From JBHJHK01 sp050330975 (GTDB taxonomy: Bacteria > Pseudomonadota > Gammaproteobacteria > Competibacterales > Competibacteraceae), in contig JBHJHK010000314.1 in the NCBI GenBank assembly GCA_050330975.1, positions 1-12,646 of the forward strand: a DNA stretch of 12,646 nt, given 5' to 3'. This document shows positions 5,479 to 12,325 of the stretch, one piece after another. How positions within the stretch are numbered: position 1 is the stretch's first letter; each line of letters starts with the position of its first letter. The position numbers and the translations under genes were made by a program. The notes beneath the pieces were generated by a model. The model did not search any database. It saw nothing but the letters and a program-made list of their open reading frames with translations, and was not told where the DNA came from.

Positions 5479-8127
5479 CTAGCTGAGGCTCTTGGCGACC
5501 ACCTCGTAGACGTCGGGGGACAGGGAGGGGGTGTTGACCAACTCCTCCAAGGCGGCACGGATGAGACCTTGACGATGGGCATCAAAGCGCCGCCAGCGGG
5601 TGAAAACCCCCGCCAAGCGGGCGGCGACCTGGGGGTTGAGGGGGTCGAGGGCGGCGATTTTGCTGGCCAAAAAGGCGTAACCTCGACCGTCGGCCCGGTG
5701 AAAATGGCGGGGATTGCCCCGGCAAAAGGCACCGATGGTGGCCCGGACCTTGTTGGGGTTGGTGAGGCTAAAGGCCGGGTGCTGCAGCAGGGCCTCCAGG
5801 TTCTCCAGGGCATCGGGCCGCGGTGCCGTGGCCTGGAGGGCAAACCACTTGTCCACCACCAGGGGCTCGTGGTGCCAGCTTTGGTAAAACGCCTCGAGAA
5901 CGGCTTCGCCACCGGCGTGGCCCCCGTGGACTAAGGCGGTCAAAGCCGCCAGCTGGTCGGTCATATTATCGGCGCGCTGAAACTGGGCCAGGGCCAGCTC
6001 CTCGGCCTCGGCATCGGCGGAGTTTTGCAGCAAATAGTCCAGAGCGCGATTTTTCAACGCCCGACTCCCCACGGCGGCGGCGTCGAGGGCGTAGGGTCGA
6101 TGGTCTCGGTGGCGGTGATAGCTCGCCAACCAACGGTCCCGGTGGTGGGTAGCCAAGGTCCGGCGGAGGAATTGGCGGGCGGCGTGGATGCCTTCTACGT
6201 CGATGACCGCCATTTGTTCGGCCAAATAACCCTCGCTGGGCAACAGCAACGCCTGGGCCCTGAGGGCTGGGTCGCTGGTGGTATCGTCGAGGAGCCGGGC
6301 CACCGCCGCGTCCAAAGTGGCGGGCAGGGTCAAGGGCAGCTGTTGGCTTTGGGCGTCGATGAGCTTGAGGATCGTGCGCACCGCCAACTGCTGACCGGCG
6401 TCCCAGCGGTTGAAATCGTCGGGGTCAAAGGCCCACAAAAACGCCAGTTGTTCATCGCTATAGGGGTACTCCAGGACCACTGGCGCCGAAAAGCCCCGCA
6501 ACAGCGACGGCAAGGGGCGCTCGGGAACGTCCACCAGGCGAAAGGTCTGTTCGGCCCGATCCACCACCAACACCTGGCTCAAGGGGTCACCGCCCTCCCC
6601 TTCGGCCTGTCCCGCGGCCAAGTTCACCGGCAAAGCCCGCCCCTGGCCGTCCAATAGACCCATGGCCAAGGGGATCACTAGGGGTTGTTTGTCGGGCTGA
6701 CCGGGGGTGGGGGGGCAAAACTGGCGCACAGTGAGGTCATAAGTGCGAGTTTCGGGGTCGTAGTGATCGCTGACCGTCACCAGCGGCGTACCCGCCTGGT
6801 CGTACCAGCGGCGAAACTGGGTCAGATCGACCCCGTTGGCCTCCTCCATGGCGGCGACGAAATCGTCGCAGGTGACGGCACAGCCGTCAAAGCGGGCGAA
6901 GTAGCGCGCCATGCCGCGGCGAAACCCCTCGCGCCCCAGCAAGGTCTGGACCATCCGCACCACCTCGGCACCCTTGTTGTAAACCGTGACGGTGTAAAAA
7001 TTGTTGATCTCGATGTAGGCGCTGGGGCGCACTGGATGGGCCAAGGGGCCTTTGTCCTGGGCGAACTGGACGGTGCGCAACAGCCGCACATCGTCGATGC
7101 GCTTGACCCCCGACAATCCCTGGTCGGCGCTGAATTCTTGATCGCGGAATACCGTCAAGCCTTCTTTGAGGCTGAGTTGAAACCAGTCGCGACAAGTCAC
7201 CCGGTTGCCGGTCCAATTGTGGAAGTACTCGTGGGCGATGACCGTTTCCACGGCGGCGTAGTCGTCGTCGGTGGCAGTATCGGGCTTGGCCAGGACGTAC
7301 TGGGTGTTGAAAACATTGAGGCCCTTGTTCTCCATGGCCCCCATGTTGAAGTCCTCCACGGCGACGATGTGGTAGACCTCCAGGTCGTACTCCAAGCCAA
7401 AGGTGGCCTCGTCCCAGGCCATGGCCTTTTGCAAACTGGCCATGGCGTGGTGGCATTGGTCGAGGTGTTCGGCCTTGGCGTAGATGCGCAAGACCACCGA
7501 TCGGTTTGAGGCGGTGGTGTAGTGGTCTTCCAGGCAGGCCAGGTCCCCCGCCACGGCGGCGAATAGATAGCTGGGCTTGGGGTGGGGGTCGAACCAGGTG
7601 GCCCAGTGGCGACCGTCGGCCAACTCGCCGGCCTCCACGGGGTCGCCGTTGGCCAGCAACACCGGATAGCGCTGGCGCTCGGCCACCAACGTGGTGGTGT
7701 ACACCGCCATGACGTCGGGGCGGTCGAGGAAATAGGTGATGCGGCGGAACCCCTCGGCCTCGCACTGGGTGCAAAACACCCCGTTGGAGCGGTAGAGACC
7801 CTCCAGGGCCGTGTTGTGCTGGGGATAGAGGCGCGTCACCACCTGGAGGGAAAAGCTGTCGGGGACGTCGAACACCGTGAGTTGGCGGTGGTCGACCCGG
7901 TAGTGGCTGGGGTCGAGGGGTTGGCCATCGAGGCACAGGCTGCACAATTCCAAGGCCTGGCCGTCGAGGACCAACGGTTGCTTTGCCCTCTGCCGCCTGA
8001 GGGCCAACTGGGCGTGGACCAAAGTCGCATCCTCGGCGAATTCGATGCGCAGTTCCACCCGATCGACGGTGAAGGCCGGTGGTTGGTAGTCTTTGAGGTA
8101 GACGGTGGCGTGGCTGGAATCGGCCAT
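5479..8127 (-). CDS. pepN: Aminopeptidase N (M1 family zinc metallopeptidase)
   Basis: Removes N-terminal amino acids from peptides in the late stages of cytosolic protein turnover. 882 residues, close to the ~870 of E. coli PepN, to which it aligns by eye almost throughout. Landmarks: NTALEGLY (105-112) and CTQCEAEGFRRITYFLDRPDVMA (119-141) in the N-terminal beta domain; substrate-binding GAMEN (263-267); zinc motif HEYFH with His299, Glu300 and His303 and the third ligand Glu322 in LKEGLTVF; Tyr383 in the VYNKGAEV transition-state region. These sit two residues past the E. coli numbers. The C-terminal helical domain includes NMTDQLAALTALVHGG, VDKWFALQA and NPNKVRATIGAF and ends with a normal family terminus. 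No signal peptide. It follows rsmJ by 60 bp, probably as one operon; the ATG lacks a strong Shine-Dalgarno. Confidence 0.98.
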   Translation of the reverse strand: MADSSHATVYLKDYQPPAFTVDRVELRIEFAEDATLVHAQLALRRQRAKQPLVLDGQALELCSLCLDGQPLDPSHYRVDHRQLTVFDVPDSFSLQVVTRLYPQHNTALEGLYRSNGVFCTQCEAEGFRRITYFLDRPDVMAVYTTTLVAERQRYPVLLANGDPVEAGELADGRHWATWFDPHPKPSYLFAAVAGDLACLEDHYTTASNRSVVLRIYAKAEHLDQCHHAMASLQKAMAWDEATFGLEYDLEVYHIVAVEDFNMGAMENKGLNVFNTQYVLAKPDTATDDDYAAVETVIAHEYFHNWTGNRVTCRDWFQLSLKEGLTVFRDQEFSADQGLSGVKRIDDVRLLRTVQFAQDKGPLAHPVRPSAYIEINNFYTVTVYNKGAEVVRMVQTLLGREGFRRGMARYFARFDGCAVTCDDFVAAMEEANGVDLTQFRRWYDQAGTPLVTVSDHYDPETRTYDLTVRQFCPPTPGQPDKQPLVIPLAMGLLDGQGRALPVNLAAGQAEGEGGDPLSQVLVVDRAEQTFRLVDVPERPLPSLLRGFSAPVVLEYPYSDEQLAFLWAFDPDDFNRWDAGQQLAVRTILKLIDAQSQQLPLTLPATLDAAVARLLDDTTSDPALRAQALLLPSEGYLAEQMAVIDVEGIHAARQFLRRTLATHHRDRWLASYHRHRDHRPYALDAAAVGSRALKNRALDYLLQNSADAEAEELALAQFQRADNMTDQLAALTALVHGGHAGGEAVLEAFYQSWHHEPLVVDKWFALQATAPRPDALENLEALLQHPAFSLTNPNKVRATIGAFCRGNPRHFHRADGRGYAFLASKIAALDPLNPQVAARLAGVFTRWRRFDAHRQGLIRAALEELVNTPSLSPDVYEVVAKSLS

Positions 8128-8187
8128 GGGGATTGTCCGTTGGCGTAGTGGCTGGAGAAGAGGGGGTTGGCCGTGGGGTGAGGCCGC

Positions 8188-9081
8188 CTATGGGGCGGGT
8201 GGGGGGGAAGTCGGCGCATAGATGTCAAACCGGGTATTCACCGCCCCGGTGGTGCCCACGGGGGGAGGTCCCGCCAAGGGCGGCGCCCAGCGGGGGCGCT
8301 TGACCACCACCCGCCTGCGGGCGACGGTCAAGGCGATGGCCAATAGGTCGGCGGCGTCGGCATCAAACCCCACCAACCGCTGGAGGGTTGCCGCCGTCTT
8401 CTTGACCCGGGCGGCTTTGCGCCGTTCGGGGTACATGGGATCCAGGTAGACCACGTCGAAGGCCCCTTGGTCCGTTGGGGCGGCCCGGAGCCAAGCCCGG
8501 GCATCGACCCGCTCCAAGTGCAACCGCTGGGGGAGCCAGGAGCCGAGCTCGGGGTCGGCGGCGCCCCGCACCAGGGCGTCGGCCAACAGGGCGTGGACCA
8601 CGGCAGAGCGTTCGAGCATCGTCACCCGGCAGCCGAGGCTCGCCAGGACAAAGGCGTCCCGGCCCAGGCCCGCCGTGGCGTCGAGGATACGGGGCGACTC
8701 ACCCGCTCCCCCCCTGCCCCATCCGCCCTTGAGGCCCACCGCCCGGGCCAGGGGCTGCTGACGGCCACCCCCATGGCGGCGGCGGTAGGCCAAAGGACCT
8801 TTGACAAAGTCGACGTGGACCGGCCCATCCCCCCCCGTGGGGTCGCGCCACTCCAGGCGCTCGGGCGTCAAGGCCAGGTGGGGAAAGGGCGGCGGCGCCG
8901 GCGCCTGCCACCGGGTCGCCCCCAAGGTGCCCACCAGGGTGTCACCGGCGTCGGCGGGGAGAGCCTCGACTACAATGACGATGGGATGAACGACGGAATG
9001 GGCCACCGCCCCAGAACCGTGTTTGGCAGTTGTGTCGACGACGGCGTCGCCGTGGCGAGGACCGGGCACTTGCAACGGCAC
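8188..9081 (-). CDS. rsmJ: 16S rRNA (guanine-1516-N2)-methyltransferase RsmJ
   Basis: SAM-dependent enzyme that methylates N2 of G1516 in 16S rRNA (YhiQ in older E. coli naming). Motifs match the E. coli protein closely: LALTPERLEW (69-78), VHVDFVKGPLAYRRRHGGGR (88-107), the SAM-binding loop DATAGLGRDAF (134-144), MLERSAVVHALL (155-166), YLDPMYPERRKAA (212-224), VVVKRP (258-263) and RFDIYAP (284-290). It begins with GTG at 9081, supported by GGGAGG at 9091-9086. That start gives 297 residues, about 45 longer than E. coli RsmJ, in part because of an N-terminal extension. A second in-frame GTG at 9006 would remove most of the extension but has only a weak ribosome-binding site. The family is essentially gammaproteobacterial, which helps place the organism. 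pepN follows 60 bp downstream. Confidence 0.95.
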   Translation of the reverse strand: MPLQVPGPRHGDAVVDTTAKHGSGAVAHSVVHPIVIVVEALPADAGDTLVGTLGATRWQAPAPPPFPHLALTPERLEWRDPTGGDGPVHVDFVKGPLAYRRRHGGGRQQPLARAVGLKGGWGRGGAGESPRILDATAGLGRDAFVLASLGCRVTMLERSAVVHALLADALVRGAADPELGSWLPQRLHLERVDARAWLRAAPTDQGAFDVVYLDPMYPERRKAARVKKTAATLQRLVGFDADAADLLAIALTVARRRVVVKRPRWAPPLAGPPPVGTTGAVNTRFDIYAPTSPPPAP

Positions 9082-9135
9082 AACGCCTCCCTCGGCAAAA
9101 ATCTCAGCATAGCACCACGGGAGCGCCCATAAGAA

Positions 9136-9166
9136 GGCCCGCCGTCTCCAGGGGAGGCGGCGGGCC
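9136..9166. terminator. GC-rich hairpin downstream of phasin 2, probable terminator
   Basis: GGCCCGCCGTCTCC (9136-9149) pairs with GGAGGCGGCGGGCC (9153-9166): a 14-bp stem with one G-T wobble and a 3-nt loop. On the minus strand it is followed by TTCTTAT, a short U-rich tail. It lies 94 bp beyond the phasin 2 stop and 55 bp before the rsmJ start, so it most likely ends the monocistronic phasin 2 transcript. The remaining 9082-9259 gap should also contain the rsmJ promoter, which I could not identify. Confidence 0.65.
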
Positions 9167-9259
9167 CTTGAATTGATCCTGGCCCAGGGGTTTGCGGGGT
9201 GTTAGCCCCTCGCCGTTGTCGGCGATAAACTCCGCGGAATGGGCCGAGGCGCTGGTCTC

Positions 9260-9628
9260 TTAGGCGGCCTTCTTGACGCTGGAGGCGGCGCGCTCAGCGG
9301 CGGCCTTGGTGGCCTTGGTGAGCTCGCTGGCGTTTTCCTCGGCGAGCTTGGTGAAGTCGTTCTTCATCTCAGTGCCGAGTTCGGTCATGGACTTGACATC
9401 GTCCATCATCTTCTGGCGCATGGCGTTGAGCATATCAACGGACTTCTTCATGCACTCTTGGGCTTGCTGGGGGTTGGAGACCCCGGCCAGGGTCTTCATC
9501 TGCTCCAGCATCATGTCGACGTAGTTCTGGGCGCTGCTCATCTGCAGGCGAACCAGCTTTTCCACGTGGCTGGCCATCATCTGGTTGGTCTTGACCATAG
9601 GGGCGAACATGCTCTCGACGTTGTTCAT
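9260..9628 (-). CDS. Phasin family protein (PF09361-like), second granule phasin
   Basis: Small PHA granule-associated protein of 122 residues. It has the usual phasin layout: a short N-terminus (NVESMFAPMVKTNQMMASHVEKLVRLQM, 3-30), a central helix with NYVDMMLEQMKTLAGVSNPQQAQECM (35-60) and a long charged helix to ~105. An Ala/Lys-rich tail, ATKAAAERAASSVKKAA (106-122), follows. It is methionine-rich, with no signal peptide or membrane segment. The sequence is clearly unlike phasin 1, so this is not a recent duplication. The frame is open upstream to 9736, but the ATG at 9628 is chosen because GAGGA lies 8 nt before it (9641-9637) and the extra residues do not look phasin-like. It has its own promoter with operator-like repeats and a downstream hairpin, so it is probably monocistronic. 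Confidence 0.85.
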   Translation of the reverse strand: MNNVESMFAPMVKTNQMMASHVEKLVRLQMSSAQNYVDMMLEQMKTLAGVSNPQQAQECMKKSVDMLNAMRQKMMDDVKSMTELGTEMKNDFTKLAEENASELTKATKAAAERAASSVKKAA

Positions 9629-9730
9629 GGGACAAATCCTCGCATCGTTTAAGGGGTGAAGAGGTGACTGCTGGGTTAACCGGAGGATCGCTTTGAACAT
9701 CGCCGAAGTAGGCGTCGTCCTGGTGGTGAC

Positions 9731-9755
9731 CTGCAACCCTCTTGTTGCAATGCAA
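9731..9755 (-). promoter_or_regulatory. TGC-N3-GCA palindrome and inverted repeat, candidate PhaR-type operator of phasin 2
   Basis: The 11-bp perfect palindrome TTGCAATGCAA (9745-9755) contains TGC-AAT-GCA and abuts the -10 element. Its first half also forms an inverted repeat, TGCAAC (9732-9737) with GTTGCA (9744-9749), across the predicted start point. A further CTGCAA overlaps the -35 (9777-9782). The words are the same as at the phasin 1 promoter, although arm spacing differs (6 versus 12 bp between the hexamers). Assignment to PhaR is inference from the shared words, location and target gene class. Confidence 0.55.
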
Positions 9756-9782
9756 TATAAACCAGTTCATGACGCGCTGCAA
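9754..9782 (-). promoter_or_regulatory. Candidate sigma-70 promoter of phasin 2
   Basis: On the minus strand TTGCAG (9782-9777; 3 of 6 to TTGACA) and TATATT (9759-9754; 5 of 6 to TATAAT) are separated by exactly 17 bp. The predicted start is near 9747, giving a leader of about 120 nt to the ATG at 9628, much like phasin 1. The surrounding DNA is AT-rich, including an A7T4 tract at 9792-9802. Confidence 0.6.
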
Positions 9783-9852
9783 CATAAAGCGAAAAAAATT
9801 TTCTCCATGGGCGATGGCCGGCGCTCGCCCTAGGCACACCAGGTCGACGGGC

Positions 9853-11217
9853 TCAACCCCGAGGCAGAGAAATGCCGTTGATCTTGCGGTAGAGGTCCAC
9901 GGCGTAGGAATCGGTCATGCCGGAGATAAAATCGGTGATGAGCAACACCCGGCGGTAGAGGTCGTCGCCGGCGATGGCCCGGGAGGCGGGGGGTAGCAAG
10001 TGGATGAGCATCCGGCTTTTGGCCGAGGCGGCGCGGCCGTGGCTGGCGGCGTCAAACACCGCCCCCGCCAGGGCTTGGAGCAGACCCCCTAGGACTTCAA
10101 AGCCCGCCGCCCCCACCTCCACCACCGCCGAGGTGGTGTAGACGCTGGCTTCTGCCTGGGACCGGAGGGCCTGGAGGGCTGCGTGACTTGGCATGACCGC
10201 CGTGAGGGGACGCGTTTGCCGACCCATTAGAATGGCCTCTTCACAGTCGAAAAAGGCATGGGCCACTTCGTCGATGCAGCAGCCGATGGCCTTGGCCCGC
10301 AAAAATTCGATTTGCTCCCGGTGGTGGGCGATCCCCGCCAGGCGCCCCTCGATGGTGGTTCGGTCTTCCCGGCCCGCGGCCGCCAAGGGCAACAGCAGGT
10401 CGCGGACGGCATCAAAGGGCAACAGCCCCAGGCGAAAGGCATCTTCGATATCGATGATGCGATAACAGATATCGTCGGCCGCCTCCACCAGATAGGCCAG
10501 GGGGTGACGGTGCCAGGCACCCAATGCCGCGGGCAACAGCCCCAAGGCCTCGGCCACTTGTTGGAAGGAAGGGGCGTCGTCCTGGCAAAAGCCAAACTTT
10601 TGAAACGCCACCCCCGGGGGGACCTCGGGAACGGTGGAAGCCCGGGGGTATTTGGCAAAGGCCCCCAAGGTGGCGCAGGTGAGCTGCATACCCCCGGGGT
10701 TGTCGGGGCTCTGGAGGCGGGTGAGGAGGCGAAATCCCTGGGCGTTGCCCTCGAATTGGAGAAAATCCCGGGCCTGTTGGGGGCTCAGGGCTTGGATTAC
10801 TTGGCGACCCGTGGCGCTGTGGGCAAACCAGTGGCGAATGGCATCTTCGCCGGCGTGGCCAAAGGGGGGATTGCCGATGTCGTGGGCCAGACAGGCGGCG
10901 GCCACCACCGCCCCCACGTCGTGGGGGCTCACCTTGGATAACCCGTGGTGGCGGATGATCCCGTCCCCCACGGCGGTGCCCAAGGAGCGGCCGACGCTGG
11001 AGACTTCTAACGTGTGGGTGAGGCGAGTGCGGGCGTAGTCGCTGCGGGCTAGGGGAAACACCTGGGTCTTGTCCTGGAGGCGGCGAAACGCGGCGCTGAA
11101 GACGATGCGGTCGAAATCCCGCTGAAAGTCGGTGCGCACTTCGCTGTCGGGACGGGGTGCGGCCACCCCCAAGCGGGCCCGGGACAGCAAGCGCGGCCAA
11201 TCCATCGCTGGGTTCAT
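9853..11217 (-). CDS. dgt: dGTPase-family deoxynucleotide triphosphohydrolase
   Basis: HD-superfamily enzyme that hydrolyses dNTPs to the deoxynucleoside and inorganic triphosphate, limiting dNTP pools. 454 residues, between the ~380-residue short forms and the 505 of E. coli Dgt. Metal-site residues are visible: His68 in RLTHTLEV, His112-Asp113 in LAHDIGNPPFGHAGE, and Asp249 in EAADDICYRIIDIEDA. The RDFDRIVFSAAFRRLQDKTQVFP stretch (33-55) is a family hallmark, and FEGNAQGFRLLTRL (155-168) is also typical. Active-site residues appear intact. The ATG at 11217 lacks a Shine-Dalgarno; Met5 is an alternative. It is transcribed divergently from the metallo-hydrolase gene across ~157 bp and lies 224 bp upstream of phasin 2. 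Substrate preference (dGTP only or any dNTP) cannot be read from sequence. Confidence 0.94.
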   Translation of the reverse strand: MNPAMDWPRLLSRARLGVAAPRPDSEVRTDFQRDFDRIVFSAAFRRLQDKTQVFPLARSDYARTRLTHTLEVSSVGRSLGTAVGDGIIRHHGLSKVSPHDVGAVVAAACLAHDIGNPPFGHAGEDAIRHWFAHSATGRQVIQALSPQQARDFLQFEGNAQGFRLLTRLQSPDNPGGMQLTCATLGAFAKYPRASTVPEVPPGVAFQKFGFCQDDAPSFQQVAEALGLLPAALGAWHRHPLAYLVEAADDICYRIIDIEDAFRLGLLPFDAVRDLLLPLAAAGREDRTTIEGRLAGIAHHREQIEFLRAKAIGCCIDEVAHAFFDCEEAILMGRQTRPLTAVMPSHAALQALRSQAEASVYTTSAVVEVGAAGFEVLGGLLQALAGAVFDAASHGRAASAKSRMLIHLLPPASRAIAGDDLYRRVLLITDFISGMTDSYAVDLYRKINGISLPRG

Positions 11218-11374
11218 AGAATTAGACGCAGCCTCGACGGCGGTGGCGGCGGGTTGCCGCTTGGCACAAGCTGGGTATCTATGCTACCAGGACCCTCGAC
11301 CCGCCGTCTTGGCCAGGCCAAGGTCGCGTCCAGGATGGGGGCACGGCGCAATTCCCGACCCACAAGCGACAACC

Positions 11375-12262
11375 ATGGCCCAGATCTTCGACTTTGACTT
11401 CGACCCCCCCTATGGACAGACGGTGACCCTGTCGCCGCGCCTGCGGCGCCTCACCGCCCGCAACCCCAGCTCATTTACCTTCAAGGGCACCAACACGTTT
11501 ATCGTCGGCCGCGGGCGCGTGGCGGTGGTGGACCCCGGCCCCGCCCTCCAAGACCACTTACAAGCCCTGGAGGAGGCCTTGGCGACGGAGACCGTCACCG
11601 CCATCGTGGCCACCCACCACCACCGGGACCACGTGGAGGCCTGCCGTGCCCTCCAAGACCGCACGGGGGCCCCGGTGTGGGGTTTTGCCCCCCCCCGTGC
11701 CAACGGGGTCACCGAGGCCCTGCGAGACGGTGCCACCTGGCTATTTTGTCCCGATGAGGGGTTGGCCGACGGCGACGACTTGCGGGGGGACGGCTGGACC
11801 CTGCGAGCCATCCACACCCCGGGCCACGCCAGCGACCATCTGTGTCTGGCCCTGCTAGAAGACGGGGTGTTGCTCACCGGCGACCACGTCATGGCCTGGT
11901 CTACCTCGGTCATTCCCCCCCCCGACGGCTCCATGGCCGACTACCGCGCCAGCCTCGAGCGCCTGCTGACCCGGGACGAGACCGTCTTTCACCCGGCCCA
12001 CGGCCCACCGAGCCTCAGGCCAAGGGCGTTGGTGGCGAACCTGCTGGAGCGCCGCCAGCGGCGGGAGTGCCAGATCCTCGCCGCCCTGACCCAAGGCGGG
12101 GCCAGCATCGAGGAATTGGTGGCCCGGATCTACCTGGACCTCACGCCGGGGCTCAAACGGGCGGCGGGCTGGTCGGTCATGGCCCATGTGATCGACCTGG
12201 CCGAGCAGGGTAAGCTCATCCGCGACACCACCCAAGACCCGGTGCGCTACCGTCGGGTTTGA
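11375..12262 (+). CDS. MBL-fold metallo-hydrolase, LACTB2-like, with C-terminal winged helix
   Basis: Metallo-beta-lactamase-fold hydrolase of 295 residues. Motifs: GTNTFIVGRGRVAVVDPGP (38-56); the di-zinc motif HxHxDH at His81, His83, Asp85 and His86; His151 in TPGHASDHLCL; Asp170 in LLTGDHVMAW; His209 in FHPAHGP. The C-terminal ~75 residues (LRPRALVANLLERRQRRECQILAAL onward) match the small winged-helix domain of LACTB2-type proteins. Mammalian LACTB2 is a ribonuclease, while many bacterial relatives are annotated only as hydrolases, so the substrate here is unknown. The frame is open upstream to 11132, inside divergent dgt, but the ATG at 11375 fits the family N-terminus; no clear ribosome-binding site precedes it. 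No terminator separates it from the copper-ATPase gene 63 bp downstream. Confidence 0.88.
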   Translation: MAQIFDFDFDPPYGQTVTLSPRLRRLTARNPSSFTFKGTNTFIVGRGRVAVVDPGPALQDHLQALEEALATETVTAIVATHHHRDHVEACRALQDRTGAPVWGFAPPRANGVTEALRDGATWLFCPDEGLADGDDLRGDGWTLRAIHTPGHASDHLCLALLEDGVLLTGDHVMAWSTSVIPPPDGSMADYRASLERLLTRDETVFHPAHGPPSLRPRALVANLLERRQRRECQILAALTQGGASIEELVARIYLDLTPGLKRAAGWSVMAHVIDLAEQGKLIRDTTQDPVRYRRV

Positions 12263-12267
12263 GGGTC

Positions 12268-12298
12268 TTGACCTTACCACTATGGCAAGCTTTAGCTT
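12268..12298 (+). promoter_or_regulatory. CueR/MerR-type copper-responsive promoter and operator upstream of copA
   Basis: The -35 TTGACC (12268-12273) and the weak -10 TAGCTT (12293-12298) are 19 bp apart, the long spacer typical of MerR-family activated promoters. The spacer region carries an imperfect dyad: ACCTTAC (12271-12277) with GCAAGCT (12285-12291), 5 of 7 positions symmetric. From memory, E. coli copA has the same TTGACC, a 19-bp spacer and ACCTTCC/GGAAGGT arms at identical positions. The downstream gene has a heavy-metal-binding domain, which supports copper control. The regulator gene is not in the window. Confidence 0.72.
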
Positions 12299-12325
12299 TT
12301 GGGCAACTTCCCCCACTGGCCATCG

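Noticed and set aside
5450..5484. Direct repeat CCTAGCT (5450-5456 and 5478-5484) flanking the pepN 3' end
   Set aside because: Seven bases, with no inverted ends, integrase or insertion between them; not enough to call an attachment site or target duplication.
3819..5486. Long open frame (555 codons) on the plus strand opposite phaC and phasin 1
   Set aside because: It is antisense to two well-supported genes, crosses their gap, has a His/Gly/Leu-rich composition typical of the complementary strand of GC-rich genes, and shows no recognisable motif.
11132..11374. N-terminal extension of the metallo-hydrolase by 81 codons
   Set aside because: It would overlap the start of divergent dgt and cover the whole promoter gap, and the family N-terminus begins at the ATG at 11375.
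11218..11374. Divergent promoter elements between dgt and the metallo-hydrolase (e.g. TTGCCG 11254-11259 with TATCTA 11276-11281)
   Set aside because: Matches and spacing are too weak on both strands to support a call, although promoters must lie here.
12299..12325. TTG at 12299 as the copA start
   Set aside because: It lies upstream of the transcription start predicted from the CueR-like promoter (about 12305) and has no ribosome-binding site.
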